From Desulfovibrio sp. (GTDB lineage Bacteria; Desulfobacterota; Desulfovibrionia; Desulfovibrionales; Desulfovibrionaceae): a stretch of 57,189 nucleotides of DNA. A program made the translations under genes and the position numbers. This document shows, piece after piece, positions 7,869 to 17,253 of this stretch. The notes under the pieces are model-generated. The model was not told the DNA's origin. It ran no database searches and was given only the letters and a program-made list of their open reading frames with translations. The number at the start of each line of letters is the position of its first letter. Positions within the stretch are counted from its first letter, which is position 1. The stretch lies in contig JAISTW010000046.1 in assembly GCA_031272405.1 (NCBI GenBank), positions 1 to 57,189 of the forward strand, given 5' to 3'.

Positions 7869-9395
7869 TTACAGATCCCGGTTGATGGTGCCTTCCCAAG
7901 TACTCACCTTAGCCTGTTGCGACTCGGCCGGAGAAACCCATTTTGTGGTGACTGTCTTGACCTTGGTATAGAAACGCATTCCGTCCCGGCCCAGCACATG
8001 CAAGTCGCCATAAAAGGAACGCTTGTGACCGGAGAAGGGGAAAAAGCCCAAGGGTACAGGTATGCCCACGTTGACGCCAACCATGCCGCCGTCTGTCCTG
8101 CGGGCAAATTCACGGGCATAGTGACCGCTTGAAGTGAATACCGAGGATCCGTTGGCAAAAGGATTGGCGTTCATCAGGGAAATGCCTTCCTCAAAGTCCT
8201 TGCAACGTTTGACGCAAAGCACGGGGCCGAATATTTCCTCATCGCCGACGCTCATGCCGGGCCTCACATGGTCAAGAATAGTCGGTCCCACAAAGAACCC
8301 GTTTTCAAAACCGGATGGCTTACAACCTCTCCCGTCAAGAACCAGGGCCGCTCCCTGATCCAACCCCTTTGTTATCCACGCTTCCACGGAGGCCTTTTGA
8401 GAGGCGCTGATGACAGGGCCAAGTTGGGTGGCGGGGTCATAGGCCGCGCCCACAACAAGCTCCTGTCCCAGCTTTTTCATGATCTTCACAAACTCGTCCG
8501 CCACGGACTCCTGAACAACCACCGCCGGGAGAGCCATACAACGCTGACCAGCGCAACCGAAGGCGGAATTGATGACCCTGCGCGCCGTCCATTCCAAGGG
8601 TGCGTCTTCCAGTATCAAGGCATGATTTTTGGCCTCCACGAGACACTGTACCCGTTTCCCCGCGCCTGCAGCGGCCGCGTAAATTTTTTTGCCTACGGAT
8701 TCCGAACCCACAAAAGTGATTCCGTCAATGTCCTTATGGGCCAGCAGGGCTGTCAATTCTTCACGACTGCATGTCACCAGATTGACGACACCTTTCGGCA
8801 GACCGGCTTCAATAAGGAGTTCCAGCAAGCGCATGCCTGTCTGGGGAACCATAGTTGCGGCTTTAATGACCATGCAGTTGCCTGACACGATGCAGGGAGG
8901 GATAAACCAGCCAAAGGGAATCATAGCGGGGAAATTGTACGGCGCGATGCCCAGAAAAACCCCGACCGGCTCACGGTAAAGGGTAATGTCATGGCTTCTG
9001 GTAGCTTCCATCAGGGAATAACCCTGCAGTTCCATGGGCGCGGCGACGGAGAGTTCGCAGGCCTCTATCACCTTAAAAACATCTCCCCGTGATTCCTCAA
9101 GATTTTTGCCCATTTCCGTGGCCAGCAGCACGGACAGTTCCTCAAAGTGAGCGTTCACCAACTCCCGGAACTTGAAAAGAACCTGGGTGCGCACCGCCAC
9201 AGGTTTTGACGACCATGCCGGGAAAGCGGCCCGGCAGGAGGCGACGGCTGACTCCACCTCTTCTCCAGTACAAACGGGGGCCTCGGCAATCTGTTCTCCT
9301 GTGCTGGGATTCATCACTGCCGCATATTTGGAGGCGCGGGAATACTCCCAAATATTATCCACGCAGAACTGCAACCGTTTGACAGCCATATTCAT
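7869..9395 (-). CDS. mmsA: Methylmalonate-semialdehyde dehydrogenase-like enzyme (CoA-acylating type)
   Basis: This 508-residue protein fits the MmsA/IolA branch of aldehyde dehydrogenases. These oxidise malonate or methylmalonate semialdehyde with CoA and NAD to acetyl-CoA or propionyl-CoA. The catalytic cysteine is C286 in GQRCMA, and the C-terminal part (MVGVNVGIPVPL, GDLHVLG, KTVTTKW) matches the branch closely. The NAD-binding loop is unusual: the common KPSE motif reads KAATMVP (178-184), and the preceding NFPAMIP segment is altered. The substrate may therefore differ. It is the first gene of the leftward hydroxylase operon and is divergent from the GntR regulator. Confidence 0.82.
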   Translation of the reverse strand: MNMAVKRLQFCVDNIWEYSRASKYAAVMNPSTGEQIAEAPVCTGEEVESAVASCRAAFPAWSSKPVAVRTQVLFKFRELVNAHFEELSVLLATEMGKNLEESRGDVFKVIEACELSVAAPMELQGYSLMEATRSHDITLYREPVGVFLGIAPYNFPAMIPFGWFIPPCIVSGNCMVIKAATMVPQTGMRLLELLIEAGLPKGVVNLVTCSREELTALLAHKDIDGITFVGSESVGKKIYAAAAGAGKRVQCLVEAKNHALILEDAPLEWTARRVINSAFGCAGQRCMALPAVVVQESVADEFVKIMKKLGQELVVGAAYDPATQLGPVISASQKASVEAWITKGLDQGAALVLDGRGCKPSGFENGFFVGPTILDHVRPGMSVGDEEIFGPVLCVKRCKDFEEGISLMNANPFANGSSVFTSSGHYAREFARRTDGGMVGVNVGIPVPLGFFPFSGHKRSFYGDLHVLGRDGMRFYTKVKTVTTKWVSPAESQQAKVSTWEGTINRDL

Positions 9396-9437
9396 CCCCT
9401 TAATATTATTGAATTATCTGTACAGTTGGCACGGTAT

Positions 9438-9452
9438 TATCCCTTTGGGATA
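9438..9452. promoter_or_regulatory. Palindrome, candidate GntR operator
   Basis: TATCCC-TTT-GGGATA is a perfect 15-bp palindrome in the divergent region between mmsA and the GntR gene. A second palindrome, CTTAC-G-GTAAG, lies at 9492-9502. Spacing and symmetry suit a GntR-family dimer, and 9438-9452 overlaps a weak plus-strand -35/-10 pair (TTGGCA, TACAAT). Binding is inferred. Confidence 0.4.
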
Positions 9453-9656
9453 CAATGGATCACTACTGCCACGATGTTTGGAATTCATGTACTTACGGTA
9501 AGCCTTGTCTCAAAAAAAGTAAAGCCAATTTTTTGAATATATAGCTATTTATTTTTTTATTGTTTTTCAATAGGATATATAAAAATATTTTTTATTGCAA
9601 ATTTTTGGCGATAATGTCATTAAACAAAACTCACTTCCCAGAGCACCGGAGACAAA

Positions 9657-10361
9657 ATGTTTACGCCGGCCAAAAAAGACAAGATATCAACGCAAATCAT
9701 GCGGCAAATCAAGAATGCCATCATGCAGGGCAAACTCAAACCGGGCCAGGCGCTGCCGCAAGAAAAAGAACTGGTGACCGAATTCGGCGTCAGCAAACAC
9801 ACATTGCGGGAGGCCCTACGCTCCTTGGAAGCGCTTGGTCTTATTGAAATTAAACGCGGCGCCGGCGGCGGCCCCGTTGTAAGCGAAATAGACTGGGCCA
9901 CGGCGAGGGATTACTTTTCCAGTTTTTTATATTTCCAAAAATTCACGCTTGCGGATATCTCTGAGATCCGCAAGCTGGTGGAGCCGTATATCGCACGCAA
10001 GGCAGCCGAACATCTTACTCCGGAAAATTTTGCAGAACTGCATACGGTGCATGAAGATTGCGTCAATGCCTTCCATTCCAACAAAGATGTGATTCGCAAC
10101 GAAACTGAGGTGAAATTCCACGTTCTTCTGGGCAAGTACGCGGCAAACCCTCTTTTGTGGGTCGTGCTGGACTTTGTGAACAACATGTTAGCCGATGTCA
10201 AGCACAAGCTCAAGCCCGGAAAGGATTTTTCCGCCAAGGTTATTGAAGGCCATCAGAGAATACTTGACGCCATTGAGAGACGTGATCCGGAAGCTGCCGC
10301 TCAGACTATGTATGCACATATTTGCGAAGTTGAAGAAGGCCTGAATCTGCTTGGGAAATAG
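9657..10361 (+). CDS. GntR-family regulator, FadR/FCD subfamily
   Basis: The 234-residue protein has an N-terminal winged helix-turn-helix (about 8-75, with the ELVTEFGVSKHTLREALRSLEALGLIE core split over the recognition helix) and a C-terminal FCD ligand domain (about 95-225). Histidines in KFHVLLG, GHQRI and YAHICE fit the metal-binding set seen in many FCD domains. Such regulators usually repress a divergent catabolic operon until a small organic acid binds. The divergent mmsA-MFS-hydroxylase operon is the obvious target. The ATG follows CCGGAG. Confidence 0.88.
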   Translation: MFTPAKKDKISTQIMRQIKNAIMQGKLKPGQALPQEKELVTEFGVSKHTLREALRSLEALGLIEIKRGAGGGPVVSEIDWATARDYFSSFLYFQKFTLADISEIRKLVEPYIARKAAEHLTPENFAELHTVHEDCVNAFHSNKDVIRNETEVKFHVLLGKYAANPLLWVVLDFVNNMLADVKHKLKPGKDFSAKVIEGHQRILDAIERRDPEAAAQTMYAHICEVEEGLNLLGK

Positions 10362-10545
10362 TCTCATTCCAATCGAATGAATGGCCCGCCGATACACCCG
10401 CCTGACGCAACCGGCCCATGAACGGATGCTGGGCAAACCGGCCGAATATTATGGGGAAGGTGAAGCAATGCCCCTCGGTTTCTGGATTGTCTCAGGTCTC
10501 TATACTTGGTTGTAAGAAATCCGTCTGTATTGTATAAAGGCCTTG

Positions 10546-11535
10546 ATGCTTGAGTTCACAATACCACGCTTGCGCGTAGCTACGCTGCTTTTCTGCTCTG
10601 TTCTGTGCGCCTGCCTTCAGACGCGTCTGCCCGAAGGCGTACTGGCCGTCGTCAACGGAGAACCCATTTACCTGCGCACGGTGCAGGCGCTGCTGGACGG
10701 GCACGCTTCAGCCGGGGGGACGTGGGAGACCAGGTCGCTGAAAATCATGAAGAGCCGTTACGGAGAGGCCCTGGGGACGCTGATCGTCAACGCTCTTGTC
10801 CGGCAGGAACTGGCCCGCCGCGATATGGCCGTCACCGACGGGGATGTGGCCGAAGCCCTGGACAAAGTACGCTCGGATTATGGCGGACAGGAGGACTTCA
10901 ACCTTGTTCTGGCCGAAAAGTCGCTTAACGAAACAGAATGGCTGAATCTGCTGCGCGACCACCTTTCCGTGCGGCGTTTTGAAAAAAATATTCTTCTGCC
11001 CGGAATCAGGGTGGGGGCAGACGACGTTCGAGCCTATTACCGGGAACATGAGGACAGTTTCCGCCTGCCGGAAATCTACGACGTCTGTCTGGCCTCATCC
11101 GACAAGAAGGAATATCTGGAAGTCTACGGCAGAGCCTTTGCCGAGACGGCGGCTTTTCCCTCCGGCGTGGCCGGACAGTGCCTGAGCGTCGCACTTAAGG
11201 ATATCCCGCCCGAATGGCGCAAGACGCTGCCTGAACTTGCCGCCGGTGCCTGCTCGGGCGCGACGGCCCGCGGCAGCTCCTGGGAAATGCTTTGCCTGAA
11301 ACGCCGTCTGCCGGCCGGAATAGCGGGCATAGCCGGAGTCTACGCTTTCATAGAGCGGCAGTTGCTGGAGTCGAGAAGGCAGGCCGTTTTTGAACGCTGG
11401 CTTGAAACATGCCTCGCCGGCGCGGATATCCGTGTGTCGCCCCACATCAAAGACGACTTGCTTGCCGCACGCGGCGAGGTCGCGTTGCCGGAAAACGCCG
11501 ACCGGAGTGACGCGTCGGCCCCCGTTGCAAAATAG
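10546..11535 (+). CDS. SurA/PpiC-like periplasmic lipoprotein with a degenerate isomerase region
   Basis: The 329-residue product begins with a hydrophobic signal and a lipobox-like VLCAC (cysteine near residue 20), so it is probably a lipoprotein. The SurA_N-type segment GVLAVVNGEPIYLRTVQALL follows, then helical chaperone sequence. The region expected to be a parvulin domain (about 190-270) keeps only weak similarity, so catalytic isomerase activity is doubtful. I chose ATG 10546 over TTG 10543. It lies 54 bp upstream of a second, clearer SurA-type gene, and both likely assist outer-membrane protein folding. Confidence 0.72.
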   Translation: MLEFTIPRLRVATLLFCSVLCACLQTRLPEGVLAVVNGEPIYLRTVQALLDGHASAGGTWETRSLKIMKSRYGEALGTLIVNALVRQELARRDMAVTDGDVAEALDKVRSDYGGQEDFNLVLAEKSLNETEWLNLLRDHLSVRRFEKNILLPGIRVGADDVRAYYREHEDSFRLPEIYDVCLASSDKKEYLEVYGRAFAETAAFPSGVAGQCLSVALKDIPPEWRKTLPELAAGACSGATARGSSWEMLCLKRRLPAGIAGIAGVYAFIERQLLESRRQAVFERWLETCLAGADIRVSPHIKDDLLAARGEVALPENADRSDASAPVAK

Positions 11536-11589
11536 CCCTGTTTGGGCTAACATACAGTTTTGTTTTGATGTGAAGCCCTGGAGCAAGGC

Positions 11590-12549
11590 ATGATGACGCC
11601 CGTGAAAAAATTTTTTCCGCTTTTTTCCGCAGTGTTTCTGTGTACGGTCATTGCCGCGCAGGCGGCGCAGATCAACAAGGTGGCGGCAGTCGTCAACGGG
11701 CAGGTCATCACCATGATGGATCTGCAAAAAGCCGCTCTGCCGGAACTGGCGCGTGCCCGGATAAACCCGGAAAACCCGGCCCAGGCGCCAGCCGCGAAAG
11801 AGATATTAAACAAGGTGCTGGACGTGATGATAATGGATATCCTCATCGGCCAGGAAGCCAAACGTCTCAAGGTAGCCATTTCTCCACAGGATGTTGACAA
11901 CGAGCTCGCCAGAATGATGCAGACCCGCAAAATCACCAGGGAACAGTTTGAGGCCCAGCTGGCCGCGCAAAACGTCCCCCTCTCAGAGGTCCGCGCCGGC
12001 ATGGAAAAATCCCTGTTGCGGCAAAAAATCATGGGCATGGCCGTGGGCCGCAGGGTGGTCGTGCGGCCGGAAGAAATCAAGGCCTACTATGAGACGCACA
12101 AGGACAAACTATACAACCGGGAAGGTCTGCATTGGGGCTTTGTGGTGTATCCTCCCAAATCCGATGGAAAATTGCTGGCATCCAAGGTCAAAAACGGCTC
12201 TCTTCCTTTTGGGGACGCCGCGCGCAAATACTCCGTCGGCCCAAACAAGGACGCGGGTGGGGATATGGGCCCGGTACCTTGGGGAAATCTGAATCCGGAT
12301 CTGGAAAGCCAGCTCGTGTCCCTGAAACCGGGCGAGATTTCCAACGGTTTTGAAATAAAAAACAACGGAATGACTTTCACGGCGCAAGTGCGTCTGTACA
12401 GGCCCGGCGGAGGGGAGGAAAAATTGCTCACCCTGGAGGAGGCCACTCCGCGGATTGACGCCATCCTGCGTGAACCCAAGGCTATGGAGCGCTTTGAAGA
12501 ATACACCACCGGGCTCAAAAGCAAGGCGATCATAGACAAGCGGATTTAG
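11590..12549 (+). CDS. surA: SurA-type periplasmic peptidyl-prolyl isomerase
   Basis: The product is 319 residues. A signal peptide of about 25 residues ends at AAQA, and the SurA N-terminal chaperone segment INKVAAVVNGQVITMMDL follows. One parvulin domain occupies about 175-275 (KYSVGPNKDAGGDMGPVPWG and LKPGEIS). E. coli SurA has two parvulin domains, so this is a short single-domain form. It acts in the periplasm on outer-membrane protein precursors. It is followed by rodZ after 47 bp. Confidence 0.82.
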   Translation: MMTPVKKFFPLFSAVFLCTVIAAQAAQINKVAAVVNGQVITMMDLQKAALPELARARINPENPAQAPAAKEILNKVLDVMIMDILIGQEAKRLKVAISPQDVDNELARMMQTRKITREQFEAQLAAQNVPLSEVRAGMEKSLLRQKIMGMAVGRRVVVRPEEIKAYYETHKDKLYNREGLHWGFVVYPPKSDGKLLASKVKNGSLPFGDAARKYSVGPNKDAGGDMGPVPWGNLNPDLESQLVSLKPGEISNGFEIKNNGMTFTAQVRLYRPGGGEEKLLTLEEATPRIDAILREPKAMERFEEYTTGLKSKAIIDKRI

Positions 12550-12596
12550 GCGACAGGACGACCACAGCGGAATCAGACAAAGCGGGCGGGCATCAT

Positions 12597-13490
12597 ATGA
12601 CACTGGAGGAATTGGGCGCGACATTGCGCGTGGAACGCGAACGACGATCCCTGAGCGTTGACGACGTCAGCGAAATTCTGAAAATCAATGCCCGTCTTCT
12701 GCGCGCCCTGGAGGAGGGGGATGTCGCAGCCTTGCCGCACCCCACATACGTCCGGGGTTTCGTCCGTTCTTACGCCGCCTTTCTCGGTTTTGCGGCGGAA
12801 GAAGTCAATGCTGCCGTCATCCCCGGCGCGGCCTCGGATATGACCACAACGCCGTCCAACATCTCCGTTCCGGAACCTCCCCGGCCAGTGCGCAAAAAGT
12901 CCGGCATCCCGCTCATTGTCCCGTTTGTTCTGTTGATTGTCTTGGCCGGCGCGCTTATTGCGGCCTGGCAGCCGCTTTCCACAATGTTTCACAGAACGCC
13001 GCAACGCCTTGCCGTACCGGCGGCGCCAGCGGATTCCGCACGGGAAGCAGCCTTGTCCCTCCCCTCCACCCCGCATCCATCGGGGACGGAGACGCGAAAA
13101 CATCCGGCGCAAGCACCCAGCGACGACGTCGCTGGAACCGAACTGCCCGGCGCATCCGCGCAAAAAACATCTCCACCTCTCCAGGATACGGCTCCGGGAG
13201 CCGCAACCGATGCACGACAGGGCGTAAACGACGGACCAAGGCCTTCCACGCACAACGTCATCATCACCGCCACAGAGGAATGCTGGATACACTCACGGGC
13301 GGACGGCACGGACACGCGACAGTTTTCCCTGCGCAAGGGGGACACCTTTGCCCTCGCTTTTCAAAAGCGGCTGGATCTCAAATTGGGCAACGCCGGCGGG
13401 GTCCGCATCCGCTACAACGGCCAAGACATGCCGGCAGCCGGACAATCCGGTCAAGTTCGGACACTGGTGTTTCCGCCGCAGCCGGAATGA
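12597..13490 (+). CDS. rodZ: RodZ-like cell-shape protein
   Basis: This 297-residue protein has a cytoplasmic Cro/RodZ-type helix-turn-helix (about 3-70, TLRVERERRSLSVDDVSE), one transmembrane helix (about 102-123), a Pro/Ser/Thr-rich periplasmic linker (about 130-220) and a C-terminal domain like DUF4115 (about 225-297). RodZ links MreB filaments to the cell-wall elongation machinery. The order and spacing of domains fit the family well. The ATG follows a modest ribosome site. recO starts 18 bp later. Confidence 0.82.
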   Translation: MTLEELGATLRVERERRSLSVDDVSEILKINARLLRALEEGDVAALPHPTYVRGFVRSYAAFLGFAAEEVNAAVIPGAASDMTTTPSNISVPEPPRPVRKKSGIPLIVPFVLLIVLAGALIAAWQPLSTMFHRTPQRLAVPAAPADSAREAALSLPSTPHPSGTETRKHPAQAPSDDVAGTELPGASAQKTSPPLQDTAPGAATDARQGVNDGPRPSTHNVIITATEECWIHSRADGTDTRQFSLRKGDTFALAFQKRLDLKLGNAGGVRIRYNGQDMPAAGQSGQVRTLVFPPQPE

Positions 13491-13508
13491 CTGCGGCATG
13501 GGGGGAAA

Positions 13509-14258
13509 ATGCTGGGAGAATGGGCCGACAGCGGACTTGTGCTTCGTGCCGGGCGTTTTCGCGAGACGGACATCTGGTTGAAAACGCTCTGCAAATCCAA
13601 GGGAATCACCACACTTTTCGCCTTTGGGGCAAGCCGCAGCCGCAGACGCTTCTGCGGTTGTCTGGATGTGCTCAATACGCTGCACTGCCGCATCAGCACG
13701 GTCAAAAACGGCGCTTTCCACAATCTTCAGGAGGCTGTTTTGCTGGCCGGTCCGCGGCATCTGCGGCGTGACTGGCAGCGCATGGGACAGGCAGCCAACT
13801 GTTTACGTTTTGTAGAGGCGCTGGGCGTGCCTCCGGAAAGCGCGCGCGAGGTTTTCGCCCTTGTGGAGGACATGCGCGATACGCTGGAAAACGCAGAGCG
13901 TTTGCCGGCCCTGTTCCCTCTTTTTTTTCGTCTGCGCATGGCCGGGGCTTCAGGTTTTGCCCCACGTCTGCAATGCTGCGGCCGTTGCGGCGGCCCGCTT
14001 GGGGAAAACGCGCTTTTTCTGGCCGATGAAGGGCAGATGCGTTGCGCGCGCTGCCGCCCGGCACGCGCCGCCAGGGCAACGGAACTTCCAGGCGCCGCCC
14101 TTGACCTGTTGAGGCTGGTTCAGAGCGCTCCGCCGTCTGCCTGGCCGATGGGGGACATGCTGCCGACGGAGCGCAGGGCCTGCGCCGCGGCGATTGACGG
14201 TTTCGTTCAGTATCATCTGGGGCTTGCTTTTGAAAATGGACGCTTTCGCCGGACATGA
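13509..14258 (+). CDS. recO: DNA repair protein RecO
   Basis: The 249-residue protein has the RecO N-terminal OB fold (about 1-80, with [17 protein letters not shown] and [12 protein letters not shown]) and a helical C-terminal domain. That domain holds a CxxC pair (CCGRCG) and a second CxxC (MRCARC), typical of the zinc-binding RecO form. RecO loads RecA on gapped DNA with RecR. The start ATG 13509 follows GGGGGAAA. Its end lies 23 bp before the chosen glyQ start. Confidence 0.88.
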   Translation: MLGEWADSGLVLRAGRFRETDIWLKTLCKSKGITTLFAFGASRSRRRFCGCLDVLNTLHCRISTVKNGAFHNLQEAVLLAGPRHLRRDWQRMGQAANCLRFVEALGVPPESAREVFALVEDMRDTLENAERLPALFPLFFRLRMAGASGFAPRLQCCGRCGGPLGENALFLADEGQMRCARCRPARAARATELPGAALDLLRLVQSAPPSAWPMGDMLPTERRACAAAIDGFVQYHLGLAFENGRFRRT

Positions 14259-14281
14259 GTTATTCAATCCCGGGAGACGAT

Positions 14282-15184
14282 ATGCACTTTCAGGACATCA
14301 CAGCAACACTTCAAGCGTACTGGGGCGGCAGGGGCTGCGTACTGGAGCAGCCCTCCGGCGTGGAATGCGGCGCAGGCACATTCAATCCCAGCACCTTCTT
14401 ACGCGTCATCGGTCCGGAACCCTGGCAAGCGGCCTACGTTGAACCCTCACGCCGCCCCACAGATGGCCGCTATGGCGAAAACCCCAATCGTCTGCAACGC
14501 TATTTCCAGTTTCAGGTCATTCTCAAACCCTCTCCGGACAATGTGCAGGATTTGTATCTCCAAAGTCTGGAAGCCCTCGGAATATCCCCTTTCAGCCACG
14601 ACATACGCTTTGTTGAGGACGACTGGGAGTCCCCAACCCTTGGCGCATGGGGACTGGGTTGGGAAGTCTGGCTCAACGGAATGGAAGTAAGCCAGTTCAC
14701 CTATTTCCAGCAAGTAGGCGGCATTGACCTCGCCCCGGTCAGCGTGGAGTTGACTTACGGTCTGGAACGACTGGCCATGTATCTGCAGGGCGTGGAATCC
14801 GTTTATGACCTCAAATGGAACAGCCGGGTGACTTACGGCGACATCTACCATCAGAACGAAGTGGAGCAGTCCCGCTACAATTTCGAGGCCAGTGACCCTG
14901 GCATGCTGCTGCGGCATTTCTCGGATCACGAGAATCAGTGCAAGGCGCTGCTCGCGCTGAACCTGCCCTGGCCGGCCTATGACCATTGCCTCAAATGTTC
15001 CCACACGTTCAATTTGCTGGACGCGCGCGGGGCCATTTCCATCACTGAACGCACGGCCTATATCGGACGCGTGCGCGCCCTGGCCGCCGGTGTCGCCCGC
15101 CTGTATGCGGCGCAACGGGAGGAAATGGGGCATCCGCTGCTCAAAAAAAATACGGAAGGTCAGCATGGCGACATTTCTGCTTGA
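14282..15184 (+). CDS. glyQ: Glycyl-tRNA synthetase alpha subunit
   Basis: This 300-residue protein is the catalytic subunit of the bacterial two-subunit glycyl-tRNA synthetase. It shows the class II core: [12 protein letters not shown], the [21 protein letters not shown] segment split across motif 2, QVGG and [14 protein letters not shown]. It charges tRNA-Gly with glycine using ATP. I chose ATG 14282 (MHFQD), which follows GGGAGA, over the in-frame ATG at 14255 that overlaps recO. It overlaps glyS by 20 bp. Confidence 0.95.
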   Translation: MHFQDITATLQAYWGGRGCVLEQPSGVECGAGTFNPSTFLRVIGPEPWQAAYVEPSRRPTDGRYGENPNRLQRYFQFQVILKPSPDNVQDLYLQSLEALGISPFSHDIRFVEDDWESPTLGAWGLGWEVWLNGMEVSQFTYFQQVGGIDLAPVSVELTYGLERLAMYLQGVESVYDLKWNSRVTYGDIYHQNEVEQSRYNFEASDPGMLLRHFSDHENQCKALLALNLPWPAYDHCLKCSHTFNLLDARGAISITERTAYIGRVRALAAGVARLYAAQREEMGHPLLKKNTEGQHGDISA

Positions 15185-17246
15185 AATCGGCAGCGAAGAA
15201 TTGCCGTCCCGTTTTCTCGGCCCGGAGGAGGCCGAACTTCGAGAAAGATTTACGGCCGCCCTGGATGAAATCGGTCTGGGACACGGGGCTGTCGGTGTGA
15301 TGACCACACCGCGCAGGGCCGCTGTATATATTGAAGATGTGCTGCCTGTGCAGGCCGAGAGAGAGGACATCGTTCTGGGGCCGTCCGCCCGCGCCGCTTT
15401 CAACGCCGCCGGTCAACCCACGAAAGCGCTGGAAGGCTTCACGCGTTCTCACGGCCTGACGGCGGAGGCAGCCTTCCGCGCGCAGACGGAGAAAGGCGAA
15501 TATATGGCTGTGCGCAAACGCAACGGCGGCAGACCTGCCGCCGAAATTCTGGCCGAACTGTGTCCGGCTGTCCTGGGCGGCCTGTCCTTCGCCAAACGCA
15601 TGCGCTGGGGGGCGCACAGTCTGGCCTGGGCGCGTCCATTGCACTGGATTGTCGCCCTGCTGGATGCGGATATTGTTCCCTTTTCCTTCGGACACATCGT
15701 TTCGGGACGCCTGACGCGAGGGCACAGGGTTCATGGCCCCGGCCCCTTTGAAGTGCCTGAAGCCAAGGCCTGGCGGACAATTATCACCGAACGGGGAGCC
15801 GTCATCCCGGACAGCCGCGTCCGCCGCCGCCACATACTGGATGGCGGCGATGAACTGGCCCGGGCAGCAGGCGGCATGGTGCTGTGGAAGGAAAGTCTGC
15901 TGGATGAAGTGCAGGGCTTGAGCGAACACCCGGTTCCCCTGCTGGGAAACTTTGACCCCGGCTATCTGGAAGTGCCGGCCGAAGTGCTTTTGACAAGCAT
16001 GGAAAGCCATCAGAAAAGTTTCGGCGTCGCCGGGCCGAACGGCAGGTTGTTGCCCTGTTTTCTCACTGTACTCAATCTTGATCCTCTGGATGTGGCTCTT
16101 GTCAAAAGTGGTTGGGAGCGCGTGCTTCGCGCCCGCCTTGAAGACGCGCGTTTTTTCTGGCGCGCCGATTTGCGGGAAAATTTCAACCTTTGGCTGGAAA
16201 AACTGGACCGGGTCATCTTTATCGGCAAGCTCGGAAGCATGGGCGACAAAACCCGCCGTCTGGAAACATTGTGCGCCAGCTTGGCCCAACGCTGCACACC
16301 CCGCGACGTTGAGGACGCTGCGCGCGCCGGACGGCTTTCCAAGGCCGACCTTGTGACTGGCCTTGTGGGAGAATTTGACGACCTGCAGGGCGTCATGGGG
16401 GGCATTTACGCAGAACACAAGGGAGAAAACGCGACTGTCGCCCAAGCCCTGAAAGAACAGTATTTGCCTGCCGGGCCGGATTCCCCGCTGCCTCAAAGCC
16501 TCATCGGGGCATTGTTGTCCGTCGCGGACAAGGTGGACACCCTGGCCGGATGTTTCGGCCTGGACATAACGCCTACCGGCGCGGCGGATCCCAATGGTCT
16601 CAGGCGTTGCGCCCTGGGCATTATCCGCATTGTTCTGGCTTTTGACCTCGATCTGGACATCAGGGCCGTGTTCGGAGAGGCTCTCGACCTATACGCTGAT
16701 CAGGGCAAAAATCTGCCCCGCGAGGCAACGCTGGACAAACTGATGGAATTTATGGGCGGCAGGCTGCGCGGACACATGCTGGCTCAGGGGGAAGCAACCC
16801 TTCTGGCGGACGCGGCGCTCAACGCGGGCGTGAACCGCATCGGCGACTGCATGGCCCGCCTCGCGGCGCTGACAACTTTCAGTCGTAAAGCGGGCTTTAT
16901 TGAGGCTGTGCGTACCCTCAAGCGCGTGGCCAACATTGTTCGCAAGCAGGAAACGCTTGTCCCGTCGGCCGTATGGGACAAAGCGCTGCTGACGGAGGAG
17001 GCGGAAAAAAACCTGGCCGCCGTCCTGCGCGATGTGCTGCCCCGCCTTGACGCGCATTGGGCAGCGGCGGAACACGGGGCGGCTTTGGACTGTTTGACGG
17101 AACTGCGACCTGCCGTGGATGCGTTTTTCGATTCGGTGATGGTGATGTGCGAGGACGCGGCCCTGCGCGACAACCGTCTGGCCATGCTCTCCGATCTGGC
17201 ATCCCGCTTCGCACGCATCGCCGATTTCGCGGCCTTGCAGGTATGA
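15165..17246 (+). CDS. glyS: Glycyl-tRNA synthetase beta subunit
   Basis: The product is 693 residues, normal for GlyS. It opens with [16 protein letters not shown], the family hallmark, and contains AKRMRWG, the [12 protein letters not shown] segment and an anticodon-binding C-terminal part. It binds tRNA and supports catalysis by GlyQ. ATG 15165 was chosen because the signature starts there and GGAAGG lies upstream. The reading frame is open for 62 codons before it only because of overlap with glyQ. A propeller-like gene follows after 7 bp. Confidence 0.95.
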   Translation: MATFLLEIGSEELPSRFLGPEEAELRERFTAALDEIGLGHGAVGVMTTPRRAAVYIEDVLPVQAEREDIVLGPSARAAFNAAGQPTKALEGFTRSHGLTAEAAFRAQTEKGEYMAVRKRNGGRPAAEILAELCPAVLGGLSFAKRMRWGAHSLAWARPLHWIVALLDADIVPFSFGHIVSGRLTRGHRVHGPGPFEVPEAKAWRTIITERGAVIPDSRVRRRHILDGGDELARAAGGMVLWKESLLDEVQGLSEHPVPLLGNFDPGYLEVPAEVLLTSMESHQKSFGVAGPNGRLLPCFLTVLNLDPLDVALVKSGWERVLRARLEDARFFWRADLRENFNLWLEKLDRVIFIGKLGSMGDKTRRLETLCASLAQRCTPRDVEDAARAGRLSKADLVTGLVGEFDDLQGVMGGIYAEHKGENATVAQALKEQYLPAGPDSPLPQSLIGALLSVADKVDTLAGCFGLDITPTGAADPNGLRRCALGIIRIVLAFDLDLDIRAVFGEALDLYADQGKNLPREATLDKLMEFMGGRLRGHMLAQGEATLLADAALNAGVNRIGDCMARLAALTTFSRKAGFIEAVRTLKRVANIVRKQETLVPSAVWDKALLTEEAEKNLAAVLRDVLPRLDAHWAAAEHGAALDCLTELRPAVDAFFDSVMVMCEDAALRDNRLAMLSDLASRFARIADFAALQV

Positions 17247-17253
17247 ACCCCGC

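Noticed and set aside
9426-9441. Sigma-54-like TTGGCACG upstream of the GntR gene
   Set aside because: The -24 part is good but the -12 part reads TATC instead of TTGC, and the position is more than 200 bp from the gene.
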